From: Drosophila persimilis
Taxonomy: Eukaryota; Arthropoda; Insecta; Diptera; Drosophilidae
Reading direction: 5' to 3'
DNA: 64,000 nucleotides
Assembly: GCF_003286085.1 (NCBI RefSeq)
Contig: NW_020825312.1
Coordinates: forward strand, 2,480,001-2,544,000
The stretch's first letter is position 1. Each line of letters starts with the position of its first letter. The notes beneath the pieces were generated by a model, which saw nothing but the letters and a program-made list of their open reading frames with translations, was not told the DNA's origin and searched no databases. This document shows positions 49,691-61,754 of the stretch, piece after piece. Made by a program: the position numbers and the translations under genes.

Positions 49691-52600
49691 TTCAAGGCCC
49701 CTTTTGAACCAATATGGCTAAGATATGAAAGTTTAGCTGGATTATATATCTAGAAACTGGAATATTATCTATTTAAAATAGATAAGAAATACTTATACAC
49801 CCCATTTCAAAGCGGGGGTCGGCACGGCCCTGTCCATTGTGCTTAGGAAAAGGCGCTCACGTACACGTGTGGTCCAGTGATCGGCACCAATTAAATAAAA
49901 CTTTTTGTTTCATTTTTCCTGCTGTCTACGCACACAAGCCGCACTGTAAGTTTCGTTTGATAGTTAGCCTGCAGGGGGTATCATTAAGTCGGTAGGTTTC
50001 CGTTTGACGGTTCTTGTGGACGCAGCACTTGCAACAAGCCCAACAAATATATGTGCGGAAAGCAAACATGGCCATAAAATCGCATTTGGCATTTTGTGTA
50101 AATCAAATCAGCAGAGCGGGAAACGGAAACAAAAGCCCGAGTTAGGGGCCAGGACGCGGGTGGAAAGGACTTTATGTTTTTTGATGACCATAATGAAAAG
50201 ATCAAAAGGCCATAAAATGCCGGCTCCCGTGGAGGGCAGTAACAAAAATATATCAACGACATGTGTGGCATTCAAAAAGACAAAAAAGAGATGCATAAAA
50301 TTTTAAATGCAAATACGCAACTCACAAAAAAATAAAGGTGGAAAAAATAAAAGTTATCATATAATATGGAGAGTAATGGGGCCATTAAGTGGGTTATGCC
50401 GATGGGTTATAAACTGCCGGGAGGATAAATGTGCGCGTAGATAGGAGTAACCCCCAATGCGAAACTCTCGCACCCAATCGCCTCTTCATTAATGCAATCC
50501 TGGCTTCAACTGTTACCAGCAATGTTACCCCATTCGAAAATCCTCTCGACTTTGACCAAATTAGTACGCTTTGGGGCGGGTGGGGGCACAGTGCGAAAAC
50601 TCAATTTGCTGCTGAAACGTCTCCACAGCTCGGTGGATCCGATTAGGGTCCAGGGAGGCCAGGGACAAGAGCGGGGGCGGGGGCAGGGTCCGACTCTCCG
50701 TTCGAGTTCCATTTAGTCTCGTCAACTGCCATCAATTTGACTAACAATATTCACGCCAATTAACAAATTAATTGCCTACTTTGCTGGCTGCACTTGAAGG
50801 CAGCAAACACACAGATACAAACACACACACAAACGCACACACGAGCACACTAACACACACGAACACAACAAACTGTGCACACTCGCTCTCAGGCATATTC
50901 CCAATGGCGTCTTAGTTTTATGGGCAAACACAACACAGCCACAAAGCAGAAACGTTAATGAAATTTCTAGCCCAAGCGGCGGCGCTACGGTATTCAGCCC
51001 ACAGGGCAGACAAAGGGGTGGGGCTGGGTTGAGAGGAGGCAGGGCCAGCCAAGGGAGTGCCAGTTGTGCAACCTTTGCCCGGTAGGTGGCGTATTTGCAA
51101 AGCTTTTAATATAATGACACATTATCATGGCGTAGGCTGCGGCAATGTCAAAGGCAGGGCATACACACACACACACACAGGCACACACACATTTGCATGG
51201 GTGATGCATGGAACAAATGAGCTCACGCATAAGCAGATAAAGAGGGGGGGTGGGGTGGAGTATGGAGTATGGAGTGGCAGGAACGCGGGACAGAGATGCA
51301 CTTTCAACCGTTTGTTCGCATAGGGTATCATAGGATACGTGCATACAATACATACATCTGGACCCTTGATCATTCTGGACTGCATATTCAACTAAAATTC
51401 ATGTGTATAAAGTACTGTAAGAAATTAACAGCTGAATATTGAATACCTTTTCAATAAATAAATAATACTCTCTTCATCATCACCATTTTACCTCTCTAAG
51501 ATTGGTCGTTGGATCAATGAGATCAGAGAGGTATCGACTCAGAGGGAGGGTATCGGGGTACCTCCCATCGAGTAGGGCTAGACTTTTCCATTGTGCTGGT
51601 ATGCTCTCTTGTCGTTGTGTGCCCTCCCATCACCCCACCTCATTCTCTGCACTTTACTGTCGATTTATTACTGTTATTTCTGCTGATTTTACGCATACGA
51701 CCTGTAGGCCGAACTGGCCCGTTCCAAAAGGCGTTTTAAATTGGCTAAAAAACCGAAAAACAGAAAAGGGGAAGTGCAAACAGTATGCTCCCCTCTTTCG
51801 CATATGCTCGTCGCTTATAAAATATGCAGCAGCAGCAACGCTTGTTGCAACAATGACAGTATCAACAACAACAACAATTGCCACAGCAACATCAGTGGCA
51901 TCCATTTAATTTCGTTTTAATGCACAACATACATATATCCCCACGAAGGTGTCCTGGCCGATTGCCGAGAGCACCGCCGGCCATTGTCCTTATGCCGAGC
52001 GCAAACAATTGTACTTTATCCAGCAATCAAATGATTGCAAAAGAGAGGGCCACAGAGAGGGGTCACAGGACAGGACAGGACAGGCCAGAACAGGACGGGG
52101 GCTGCGGCAATTAAATGGCAGAAGTCTGTTTAACACATAATTTTTGGCCGAGTTGCATATTACTCATGTTGTTGTTGTTGTTACTGCCAGCCCTGCCGAT
52201 TGTCGCTGTCATCATTTGTATTTGCCTGTTGTCTGTGTTTGTTGAGTGCCAATCGAAATTTTATGGCACCACTTAGCGGACAAGAAGAGCAAGGTGCTGA
52301 TGCTTTCAGATACCCTTTCAGACACATAGATTATACCCATGAAATATATACCAATCAAATATGACTTCAGTACTCCCAAAGACTTGGTTTTCATCGCTTT
52401 GCTTCAAATAATTGCCTAAACATCGAAACATACAGTCTATAGGAAGTGGTCTGCTGTTCGTTGTCAAAGATAATAAACATTATTCTCAGAATTCGACTGT
52501 AACACCCATTCATAGCTTTCAAATGGATGGATAGAAATTATAGAAATTTATAGATACATATATTAAAGTAAATCTAAAGCAAATACAAATCTTTGCGTGT

Positions 52601-53511
52601 AATGATGGCTGGAATGCTTTATAAATAGCACAGAAGTTTGCCAAAAATAACCAAGAGTCTCTTAGTCTTTGAGGGGGCACCATAAGAATAGACACTGTGG
52701 GAGGGATCTCTGTATACCAATTCTCAGATATTCTTTAAGGACTGCCACATTGTTCGCTCGTCATTGCAATTAAATAAGAATAAGAATTCGAAAAAGATTG
52801 ACAAAACGTTGCCATTGTCCAAGTAAGCTATCGATCATTCTAAAAAGCCGCCTCAAGTGGCCCTCGTCCGAGTAGGAAACAAATTTGCCGAATGTGTAGC
52901 AATGTTCAAGGTCGGAGAACATCTCAAGAGGCTGTGCCAAGATGCTTGAGCAGAGAACTCGTGAAGTGGCTAAAAATTAGTGGTGTTGTCCGTACATGGA
53001 CTGCTAGAAAATGTGGGAGTCCAGGAGGAACGCATTCCTTAAGGTTGCTGCTTTATGGGGAGACTGCAAGAAAGAAAACCCCGACAAAAGTTGCGTGTGC
53101 ATCAGTGGATAGCTTGGAAAACCATGGTTCCATCCACATTACCATCATCGAAACATTCACAAATTATGATTGCGATACTCGTCCAAGATGTGGAGAGACA
53201 CTTCAGAATGAAAACCAGATCCAAAAATAATTTTACTCAAGTGCGTGGCCGAAAACGAGTCGAAGGCGGACAGACGGGACGGGACGGTCTACGAATGGAG
53301 CACGTCCAAACTGATTTTTGGTTGCCAACAACCAGTCGAAGGCATCGTCATCGTCATCGACATCGCCCAAGTGGTTAATAGAGTCCGCTGATGGCTTCGA
53401 TGTATGTACAATGTACATACACTTGACTTGGCTCCATATTACGTTGATCGTTTCTACCACGGAGATTGGTAATAAAACCTGATTTCGATCGGGGATTTCG
53501 CTATAAATACG
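49691..53511. other. Intergenic; no gene seen
   Basis: It has CA/AC repeats (about 50806-50870 and 51165-51192), GGGGTGG-type repeats (about 51243-51275), and AGGACAGGAC repeats (about 52068-52098). A 112-codon frame at 52892-53230 has no recognisable domain. Confidence 0.5.
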
Positions 53512-53518
53512 CAACGCG
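53512..53518 (+). promoter_or_regulatory. TATA box (TATAAAT)
   Basis: GCTATAAATACGC lies 109 bp before the ATG of the following gene. A start site about 30 bp downstream gives a leader of about 80 nt, typical of fly cuticle genes. Confidence 0.7.
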
Positions 53519-53620
53519 ATTCGGAACAAGACATCATTGGGTTCAATACCTTCGACACAGTAACATCTTCAGTCAGTTCGAATATAGTTTGCCAATCTCC
53601 ACAAGAACTATAGCTTCAGA

Positions 53621-54371
53621 ATGGTGAGTGAATCCACCCTTGGGATCACACTTGGAAGTACAAAACTAACCTTCCTCCCCATTTTCTCTATAGAAACTCT
53701 TCATCGGTGTCCTCTCTCTGTGCCTGGTGGCCATCGCAGCTGCCCAGTCGGCCGATCCGGCGGCTTTGGAGCCCTCGGCAGAGTACCTGCCCCCTGTGGG
53801 CGACGCCGAGGCCGCTAAGCTCTCCGAGGATGGCTACCGCTACAAGACCGTGCGCCGACTGAAGCTGCGCCACCGCCGTGAGGTCCCCAACCAGGAGTAC
53901 CTGCCGCCAGTGGACAACGCACCCAGCCAGGAGTACCTGCCCCCAGTCGACGCTGCTGCCATCGGCGACACCAAGGTGGCTGATGATGGCTACCGCTACA
54001 AGACCGTCCGCAAGCTCAAGTTCCGTGCCCGCCACCGCCGCGATGTGTCCGAGATCGCCGAGCCCAGCAACGAGTACCTGCCCCCCGTTGAGGTGTCGCT
54101 GGCTCCTGAGCTGAAGACCGTCCTGGGCGATGATGGCTACCGCTACAAGACCGTGCGCCGCCTCAAGCTCCGTCGCCACCGTCGTGAGGTCGCCGTCGCT
54201 GCCGAGGAGGCCTCCGCCGAGAGTGCCCCCAATGGTGAGTACCTGCCCCCCGCCGAGGCTGCCGCACCGGTCGAGGCCGAGCCCAAGGCTGCCGCTGAGG
54301 AGGGAACCGAGCTGGCCAAGGACGGATACCGCTACAAGACCGTGCGCCGCATCCGGTACCGCCGCCACTAA
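53621..54371 (+). CDS. Secreted repeat protein with EYLPP and DGYRYKTVR motifs and furin-like sites
   Basis: The ATG is the whole coding part of exon 1 (53621-53623). Exon 2 (53694-54371) continues KLFIGVLSLCLVAIAAAQS, a clear signal peptide. The mature part has five EYLPP motifs (residues 31, 69, 81, 128, 183) and four DGYRYKTVR motifs (47, 99, 148, 211). The first three DGYRYKTVR blocks end in RHRR followed by EV or DV (after residues 63, 117, 165), which fits the furin rule R-X-X-R. Full length is 226 aa. A one-codon first exon is a layout common in insect cuticle genes. It is probably a cuticle or extracellular-matrix protein; the repeated cleavage sites also allow a precursor cut into similar peptides. 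Codon use is strongly GC-ending. I do not assign a symbol. Confidence 0.85.
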
Positions 54372-54529
54372 AATTCTGGACACGGACTGAGGAATATTGA
54401 ACCAAATTGATCCTGAAAGTACACAGAGTAGAGCCGGGGACCGGCCCCTGCCCCCTTCCCGGCTGACTCGACAGCAATCTTTTTTTTTCTCCCAATATAC
54501 AGACTTTCAATTGTCCCAGCATATGGAAT

Positions 54530-54535
54530 AATAAA
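54530..54535 (+). terminator. Poly(A) signal AATAAA
   Basis: It lies 159 nt after the stop of the repeat protein and fits a short 3' UTR. Confidence 0.7.
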
Positions 54536-57458
54536 ATTTATTCACGAAAAATCAGTTGAAACCGAGTTGAATATTTTGTTCGCCGACTGCTGGCTGTTGG
54601 TTGCCTCTCCTCAATCATGTGGCTTGCCAAGAACCGAGAACCAAGAACCGAAGTAAAATTAACATATTTTCTAAATTGCACATTAAATAATATCCATATA
54701 GGAAAAAACGGAGTACGAGAGAGCGAGCAGAGCCAAGCCAATGGCTGAAATGGAATTGAAATCAATGGCCAAGTAATGGCCAAAAGGAGGCGGAAAGGCA
54801 AAAAAAAGAAAGGAAAAAAAGACAGAGACGAGAAGCAAGCGAATGGAAGGGAAAAACTTTTGGCCTGCGCCAAAACGGGGCGAAATTCTATTTAGAAATG
54901 AAGTGTGCTCTTTTAGGCGCACCAGCATCCACCATCCACTCAAAGTGCAACGACTCCCCCCCCTCGGAACCGACTCCGCGACTCCTCGACTCCTCGACAG
55001 GCTGCTCGACTGCTCCAGCATCTTTTTACGGTCAACTTTTCGTAATATTATTTTGCATTTATTTGCACAAAGTTGATTTTTCCTCTGATTTCTTTGTTTT
55101 CTTTGGTTCCCTTTGCGGACTGGCAGCCAAATTACAATATTGTAGCGGTCCATGGTCCTTGGTCGCTTGTCGGATCCATGGACCAGAACCAGAACCAGAA
55201 ACAGAACCAGCGGGAAAAGAGTAAATAAAACATTTTTTTGTGCGCCAAACATAAAGTTACGTAATTGAGCGCTTGACTCTTGAAAGCTGATGGTTCGGGC
55301 ACGCCACGAATCCGTCCACGGGTCTGGGTCTGGGTCTCAGGGCCAGGCCAGAAAAGGTTATCGACGAGTTCAAGTTGAATGAATATTCATTTCATAATAG
55401 ATTGAAATTAGCCACCAAAAGGTTGAGGTTGAGCACGCGTACTCCTCTGGGACAGGTGGTGATTCCTTCTCATCCGTGAAAGAGGTTTGCCATCTCTGGA
55501 GATACCAGGCAAAAGGCTAAGGCTAAAAGCCAGGCACATGCATTGCTAATTGATATTGATAAGCTGCCATGGGGCATGCGGCATGCGGCATGCGGCATGG
55601 GATGCCATGCTATCTTTCGTTGCCGTTTGAAGAGCACACTTTTAATGGGCAGCAGGCAGGTCTAATCTGGCCTGCTCGCCTCTGCTCTGTTCTGCTCTGT
55701 TTTGCTCAGCAAATTTACTTCACTTTCTGGCCCAATTAGTAGCGATTGGCATTGGCCAGAACCAGGCAAGAGGCAAGAAAAATCGTCAAAGTCAAACATG
55801 CAAAAAGGCCAGATGCAGCAAACTTTTTGGCCAAGCGGAAAACTTTTCGAGCAGCAAACTTGTGAAATATTTAAAATTATGGTTCTTGTGCGGCATACGC
55901 CAAACACAAGGAATGCGAATGCGAATGGCTTGACCCAGGTCGAGGCCGTGCATCATGCACTCGATGCGACAGGGTGCAGGCCATTTCAATTGCGCCTCTT
56001 AGCCACTTACGACTCTCCGTTCGAGAGCAGAGCAAAGCAATGCAAAGCAAAGCGGTCCGGTCCAGGGCCAAAGCAGAGCAAATTGAGGTGAAGTATTTAA
56101 GGCCAAAGCGGCTTGGGTCCCGCTCCCTAGCTCCGCCACCGCCCCCGCCTCCGCCCCCGATTCCGATTCCGACACATAAGCGGATGAGGCAACCCCGGGC
56201 CCGGTGACGTGGGGGACGACCAGCTGGCAGTCGCACTCTGATTGCAGGGGCTCGCTCGCTTTCTGTTGCTTATCTTCTTTGTCAGAGATTTTCTCGCTCT
56301 TCCTTCTCCAAAGTGTGTCTGTGTCTGGCAGAAGAGCAGAAGAGCACAAGAGCAGAACTGCCAACTGGCAACTGTTTCCATTAAAAAACCATTTAAATAT
56401 TATCTCCACCGACTTCCTCCGCCTAATCCACATGCGTCGGCCGTGGGGGCCATCCATCCGCTTGACGTTCAGCCAAATGACAGATACAGGCCGCCAAAGG
56501 AATCTCTTTGCATTAATGAGCTTTGAGTATTTCGAGTTTGATTTTATTAATTGGACTTTCATTGGATAAACATCTTGATTAACTTTCTGTCGTACGGCCT
56601 GTCGCATGGCCGCCTCTGAGGCCCAGATATTCGACTCGTTTGACGCACCAATTACAAATGCAATTACAAGTGGCAACAATGAAATTAGCAGGCAAATTGT
56701 TTCATTGATTTAAGAGGCCCATTAAATGTTTATAGCACTCTCCATAACCATCTCCATACCATTCTTGTGTCTGTCTCTGGTCTCTGGTCTCATTCGATTG
56801 TCATTTCACAAATTCTTTCGCCCCGAATATTTCAATGGGACACTGGACAATGCCTAACCAATGCAATTTCCTCCTAATGGATTGAAAACATTCTCGAATT
56901 AGGTTCAAAGAATTTTTCGCAAATATGTTGTTGACTCCATTAAATGGGAATTTGGCCAAATTGTGCGGTTTTCAGCTTATTTTCCGTACGTACTACATTC
57001 ATATTTGTGTAATTCCCTTCCCAGATCTTATCGTTGCAAAACAATTTGTCATTTCTGTGACATCTTGTTGCTGCTCCATTAATATCGTACACACGGAACG
57101 GCAAGCGAGCGAGCCGAAAAATATTTGCTTGCCACAGATTTACATTGCAGTAATTGATTTAATTTCAATTGTGGACCGTGTTCGTCTCTGGCTGCCTGGA
57201 TGGTTGAAGGGATGGATGGGATGGTGTGAGCGTCGGGAGTCCATCCAAACACGAGAATATTGATAAGTCAAATCGAATAGTGATGGTGCATGGTGTGGGT
57301 GTGGGTGTGGGTGCGGGTGCGGGTGAGTGACTGGCCCACAGAACTGCGATTGATAAATATCAGAGTGTTTTTAAAGCTTATTTTTCAGATGTCCAAACGG
57401 GAGACGACGCCAACGGGCGACAAAAATAAGTAAACAAGAGCAACAACGCCAGCGAGTA
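54536..57458. other. Intergenic, probably Mes2 upstream region; no gene seen
   Basis: It has AGAACC and CAGAAC short repeats (about 54631-54650, 55181-55210), CATGCGG repeats (about 55573-55600), a CCGCC-rich tract (about 56131-56160) and GTGTGGGTG-type G-tracts (about 57294-57330). No coding frame is supported. Confidence 0.5.
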
Positions 57459-57778
57459 CAGTAAAACCTCACAAATTATCAGGGCTTCGGCTCTGTATAT
57501 AAATATTTCATATAAACACTACAACTTTTTTGAGCTAGCTTGAAATATCTCAACCCGAAGCAAAAGGGTGTCTGCCGAGTACTAAGGAGCTATCGCTTTT
57601 ATGTTTCTGTATGGTATAGAGATCTGATTTTAATGAAGTTTATCTGATCTATTGAAATCTAATTTTGATGGGGTCCCTATTGACCGTTTCCTTACTTCTG
57701 AAATTTCAATTCGAAAGCTTTCTGTTTGCCTAATCCCTATAATGTGTGGGGGATAATCGTATGGGTGAGGCTCTACTG
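57459..57778. mobile_element. Pogo/Tigger-like MITE with TA target duplication
   Basis: The 320-bp element is flanked by TA on both sides (57457-57458 and 57779-57780). The left end reads CAGTAAAACCTCACAAATTA. The right end, reverse-complemented, reads CAGTAGAGCCTCACCC and also leads into ATTATC. The first 13 bases of the two ends match at 11 positions. CAGTARAACCTC ends with TA duplications are typical of pogo-type Tc1/mariner elements. The inside has no transposase frame, so it is non-autonomous. Confidence 0.75.
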
Positions 57779-58830
57779 TAATAAAGTTGATTGCAGCAGT
57801 CGGTGGCAAATTGAATATTTACCCGCATGTGAGAGAGAGCGTGTCTCTGCGAGTGAGTGCGATTCTGTCTCTTTTTCTCTGTTTGCACGAGTATTTGTAA
57901 GCATTGTTAAATGTCGGCTCCACCATCCACATCCACATCCACATCCACAGCATCCACAGCGTCCACAACGGAACAATATCTGGATGATAAATGCAAAGTA
58001 GTGAGAGAGAGAACATTCGTTCGCTCATTCTCTGGAAACTGTGTTCCACCATTGTTAACGGTTGCTCGTGCGTGGATGCAGATTGGGTCTGTCTCCACAA
58101 ATTTCTAGCTACCAATATCCACCATATCATTCAACCCTTCTTGCTCTCTGCAGTCAATCGCTCTCTCTTCCTAAATCTCTCGCCAAACTATCCTCAGCTG
58201 TTGCTTCAACGCCTGTTTCCACTGTAGTACAATTGCTGTTTCTGTTCTCTGTTGTTCGGTATCTCTATCTCCTCCACGGGTACGTTTGTTGGTGTTGTTT
58301 GAGGCAGCGTCTTATGCCAATCTTTGGGTTCTATCGATTTTCTTTTGTTTAATTTACTGGACCTCTTGCCGCGCGGGGGAGCGCGGAGCCCTTTTCGATT
58401 TCGTAATCTAGTTCGAATGGCTTTGTCTTGTTTATTTGTTTGAGTCGAGCTCTTGATAAGGTTCGAGTAGAAGCTGCCGAATATCCCCCTCTTTGTTTTA
58501 AGTACGAGTGCTCTTGCACCCAATTTATGTATGTGTATCGAACATGGTAGAGGTATCCGTGATTCCGACTAATCCGAAAAATTATTTAGTTGCTGGAATG
58601 ATCTACATACATAGATATGAACAGCTTTTTATCCGATCAGATGTTTATGGATTGGAAAAGCATGAAAAAAGATCATTTTTGTATACAAAAAGCCAATAAA
58701 AAATCAGGTGGGTTAACGTTTCAACACCAAAATGCATCAAAATACATATACATATGTACATATAAACATACAAATACTTATATAGGTATTGTACTTAGAG
58801 TGCCCATGGGGACAGACAATAGTCGGAAAA
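57779..58830. other. Spacer; no gene seen
   Basis: It contains ATCCAC repeats (about 57925-57950) and Drosophila-like CT-rich stretches. No coding frame is supported. Confidence 0.45.
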
Positions 58831-59187
58831 ATGTCGTCGACAGAACATGTGCACGACGCTCAAGTAACTGGACACAATTCGACGGTGTGTCCGGTATCTA
58901 ACACGTACATAAAACGTACCCGTCATCAGCATCTTGCTTTCGAAAATTTGATCCCGGAAATCCAAATCAAATCTAAATACCAAAAGTACTACAGAAACAG
59001 CTTTGAAACAGCTGATCAACGAAATCTTAAAAGCAAAACCAAAACCAAGCCAAATCTCGTTCAGGAATACCATGGATGGCTATTGGCGACGAATCTGTTG
59101 ACTGTTGATGTTACCCCGCGCTTATCGGGCGGCATATTAATCAGCGTTTTGGAATTACTCACAGACCACAAGAGTGAGCGGCGATAA
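58831..59187 (+). CDS. Orphan open reading frame, possible small basic protein
   Basis: This open frame of 118 aa (MSSTEHVHDAQVTGH at the start, TDHKSERR at the end) is not low-complexity. It is rich in Lys, Thr, Asn and Gln, with a basic middle (IKSKYQKYYRN, KSKTKTKP). The frame is also open 14 codons further upstream from an ATG at 58789. I recognise no family. It sits just upstream of the probable Mes2 leader, has a TTATATAGG motif about 55 bp before the start, and has no close AATAAA after it. It could be a lineage-specific gene or chance. Confidence 0.25.
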   Translation: MSSTEHVHDAQVTGHNSTVCPVSNTYIKRTRHQHLAFENLIPEIQIKSKYQKYYRNSFETADQRNLKSKTKTKPNLVQEYHGWLLATNLLTVDVTPRLSGGILISVLELLTDHKSERR

Positions 59188-59381
59188 ACGTGCCACTGCT
59201 GCCACAAACGGCGTCGATAAGAGAACCAACTGCGAACTGCGAAAATGTGTGTTTTACCAAAGTTCTCTCTCTCTTCTCGGATTGTTTACAACCCACCGAA
59301 GAGAGGGACAGCAATACAACAACGACAACAACAATAGCATCCTCAGAGAGGGATGCTCTCTTTGTGCACTAACACGCGCGC

Positions 59382-59412
<31 letters not shown>

Positions 59413-61534
59413 CGAGCAAGCAATTGTTGCTCTGCGCTCTCGCAGAGGCTGGCTGCTGCGCCGCCAATTTGCAAGAAAATTTAGTTCGTTTACAGTTGGT
59501 TTTTGTGGGCAAGTTGTGAAAATCGCATCGAGGAGAGAGCACACTCCGACAAGGAAGAGTTGCCAACACGCAGCAGAAAGTGGCAGCTACCAGCAAAAGC
59601 AGCAGCAGCAGCAGCAACAGTAGCAGCAGCTAGCAGCACAGTGAAGTGGCAAATGGACAAACCCAACTACCAAGTGGTGAAAACTGACAACTGAAAACTA
59701 AGCCAAAGTTTGGAAATACGAAACACGAAATACCCGTGTTTTAAATTGTGGAAATGAGCTTGCTGCTGCGGGCTCTCTCGCTCCCGCTTAAATAATATGT
59801 GTACACACACATTGGCAAGCACTCACACGCATACTTGCATACACATAAGTACAATAATACTTATGTATGTATTTTCATATGTGTGCGGTAAATTTTGCCG
59901 TGTTGCCGAACCTCGTTTGGAGATTTCTGTGTGCGTTGTGTGGTGGCAGCAAATAGTTGTTGCAAGGCCTTCGAGCAGTAACAAACAGCCAGCATAGCAT
60001 CCATCCCCCAATAAGTGGCAGCAACGGCGACGACTGACGCACACAGCAGCAGCAGCAGCGGCACCAGCGGCAGCGGCGGCCACAACAACGTTGTTAATTG
60101 AAATAAATTGAAATAAATTCCACAACGTTTGCTGCTCATATTGTTAATAAAGAAAAGCAGCAGCAGCAGCGGCGGCAACAGCAACAGCATCAACGGCAAC
60201 AACAACGACCGAATCACCAGCATAAACAAAACAGTGAACCACCCAGTCGAAATATTCAAATAAAACCAACCCGAACCCGAAATCAGGCAAGCATTTATTC
60301 CAAAACAAAAAATATTTAAAAAGCTAATTGAATGTGGGGTGCCCTCCCGCCCCTAATCCCCCTTAAAGAGAGAGATTTTTCTCGAGTTGCAAATAATCAG
60401 CAAATGCGTTCGCCAGTTCGTAAATTTGCGTTTAGTTGTGTTTCTCGATTTTTGGTATCAGCGGCAAATGCGTGGCAAATACATTTATTTTTAGACTAAA
60501 GTGTGTGCCCGAACAAGTGTACGAAGACTCGTATGTGCATTGCAGCATCGTTGAAAATAAGTAAATGAAATTGGCAAAGAACAAAAAAAAAAAGAAAAGA
60601 AACAAAAAGACTGCTTCCAAAGTGCATTCAAGACGAGAATCAAAGGGAAATATTTAAAAAAAGAGCTTGGTTTGAGTGGAGGATCGTTCCTGCCTATGCC
60701 AGAACATTCCTTTGATTGATATAGGAGGATTCAGTCGATCCGATCTGGTCGATTTCCAATGATTAGTAGAACTAGTAGAGATCCTTCTCTTGGCAGTATT
60801 CAGGAGATAGCTTTTGCTATGCCTCTAGCGCAGTTAGACTCTTTTCTAGCCTCGCTCTCGTAAGCAAAAAGTTCTTATAAGATAACCAAATAAATAAATA
60901 AATAGTTCCATGTCGAATCACTCGGATTCGCAGAAACAACAGCACACGCACACACAAACACACACAATTGTTTATGTTATACGATTGCGGCGGGGTTTTT
61001 GATTTCAGCCAACTCACAGAGTACTTCGATTTGTATACAAGTGGAAAATATAGATTTGCGGGTTTGGTGTGCCAACAGAAACAGAAACAGTGCCTCAGGT
61101 GGTACGGTACAGTCAGTACACCTGGATGGAAGGCGAGTTAGAGCGAATTTTCCAGCTATTGTTCTATCATTTGATTTTGCTCGTAATCAATTTAATATTT
61201 ACATTGTTTTCTACTGTTTATTATCTCAATCATCTACTGCTCCCCCCAAAGTCAATTGAATTTATTTCTAAAACAAATATAAACCCACCTTCGCGCCCAG
61301 GACTCGAACTCTCTCCAGGTTCAGGCTTAGGTTCATTGAACTCCCTAACCAGCCTCAAGGACCTCGGCGACGACCCTTACCCTTTCGGGACTCAAGAAGA
61401 GCGCCGAAAAGTATGCAACGGCCATGGACCATCAGGGCATAAACTAATATTAACGATTTTCTCACTTCACTTCTTTCCCTCCTACTTTCAGCAGCATCCG
61501 TGCAGCAGCATCCCACCGCAGTGGGCCAACAAAC

Positions 61535-61574
<40 letters not shown>

Positions 61575-61754
61575 ACACGCGCGAGCGGGCACTCGAACAA
61601 CTCTCACCGACAAGTGTACCAAAAGTCGGACATGCGCAAACACCATTTTGGTAGTGGTAGCACGTCAGAAGTTAACGTTAATAGCGCCTAAGAGAGCGCA
61701 CCGAGAGAGGGATTAAGGGAGCGCGCCAAAGTCGTAAGAGAGAGCCAGCCCGAA
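59188..61754 (+). other. Probable Mes2 5' leader and first intron
   Basis: The 59.2-60.3 kb part has the look of a long fly 5' UTR exon: GA repeats (59385-59405), CAG and CAA runs (59600-59632, 60045-60080, 60155-60215), and AAGTG/AAAAC-rich sequence. A good acceptor (CCTCCTACTTTCAG, ending 61490) probably begins the coding exon, leaving about 265 nt of leader before the ATG. A CA repeat lies at about 61543-61574. No other gene is supported. Confidence 0.45.

Noticed and set aside
52892-53378. Overlapping 107-112 codon frames that might be a transposase relic
   Set aside because: No motif could be matched with confidence in any frame, and no terminal repeats were found.
61300-61325. GAGTTCGAGTCC-like box B on the minus strand, suggesting a tRNA gene
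   Set aside because: No matching box A, acceptor stem or anticodon arm could be found at the right distance.
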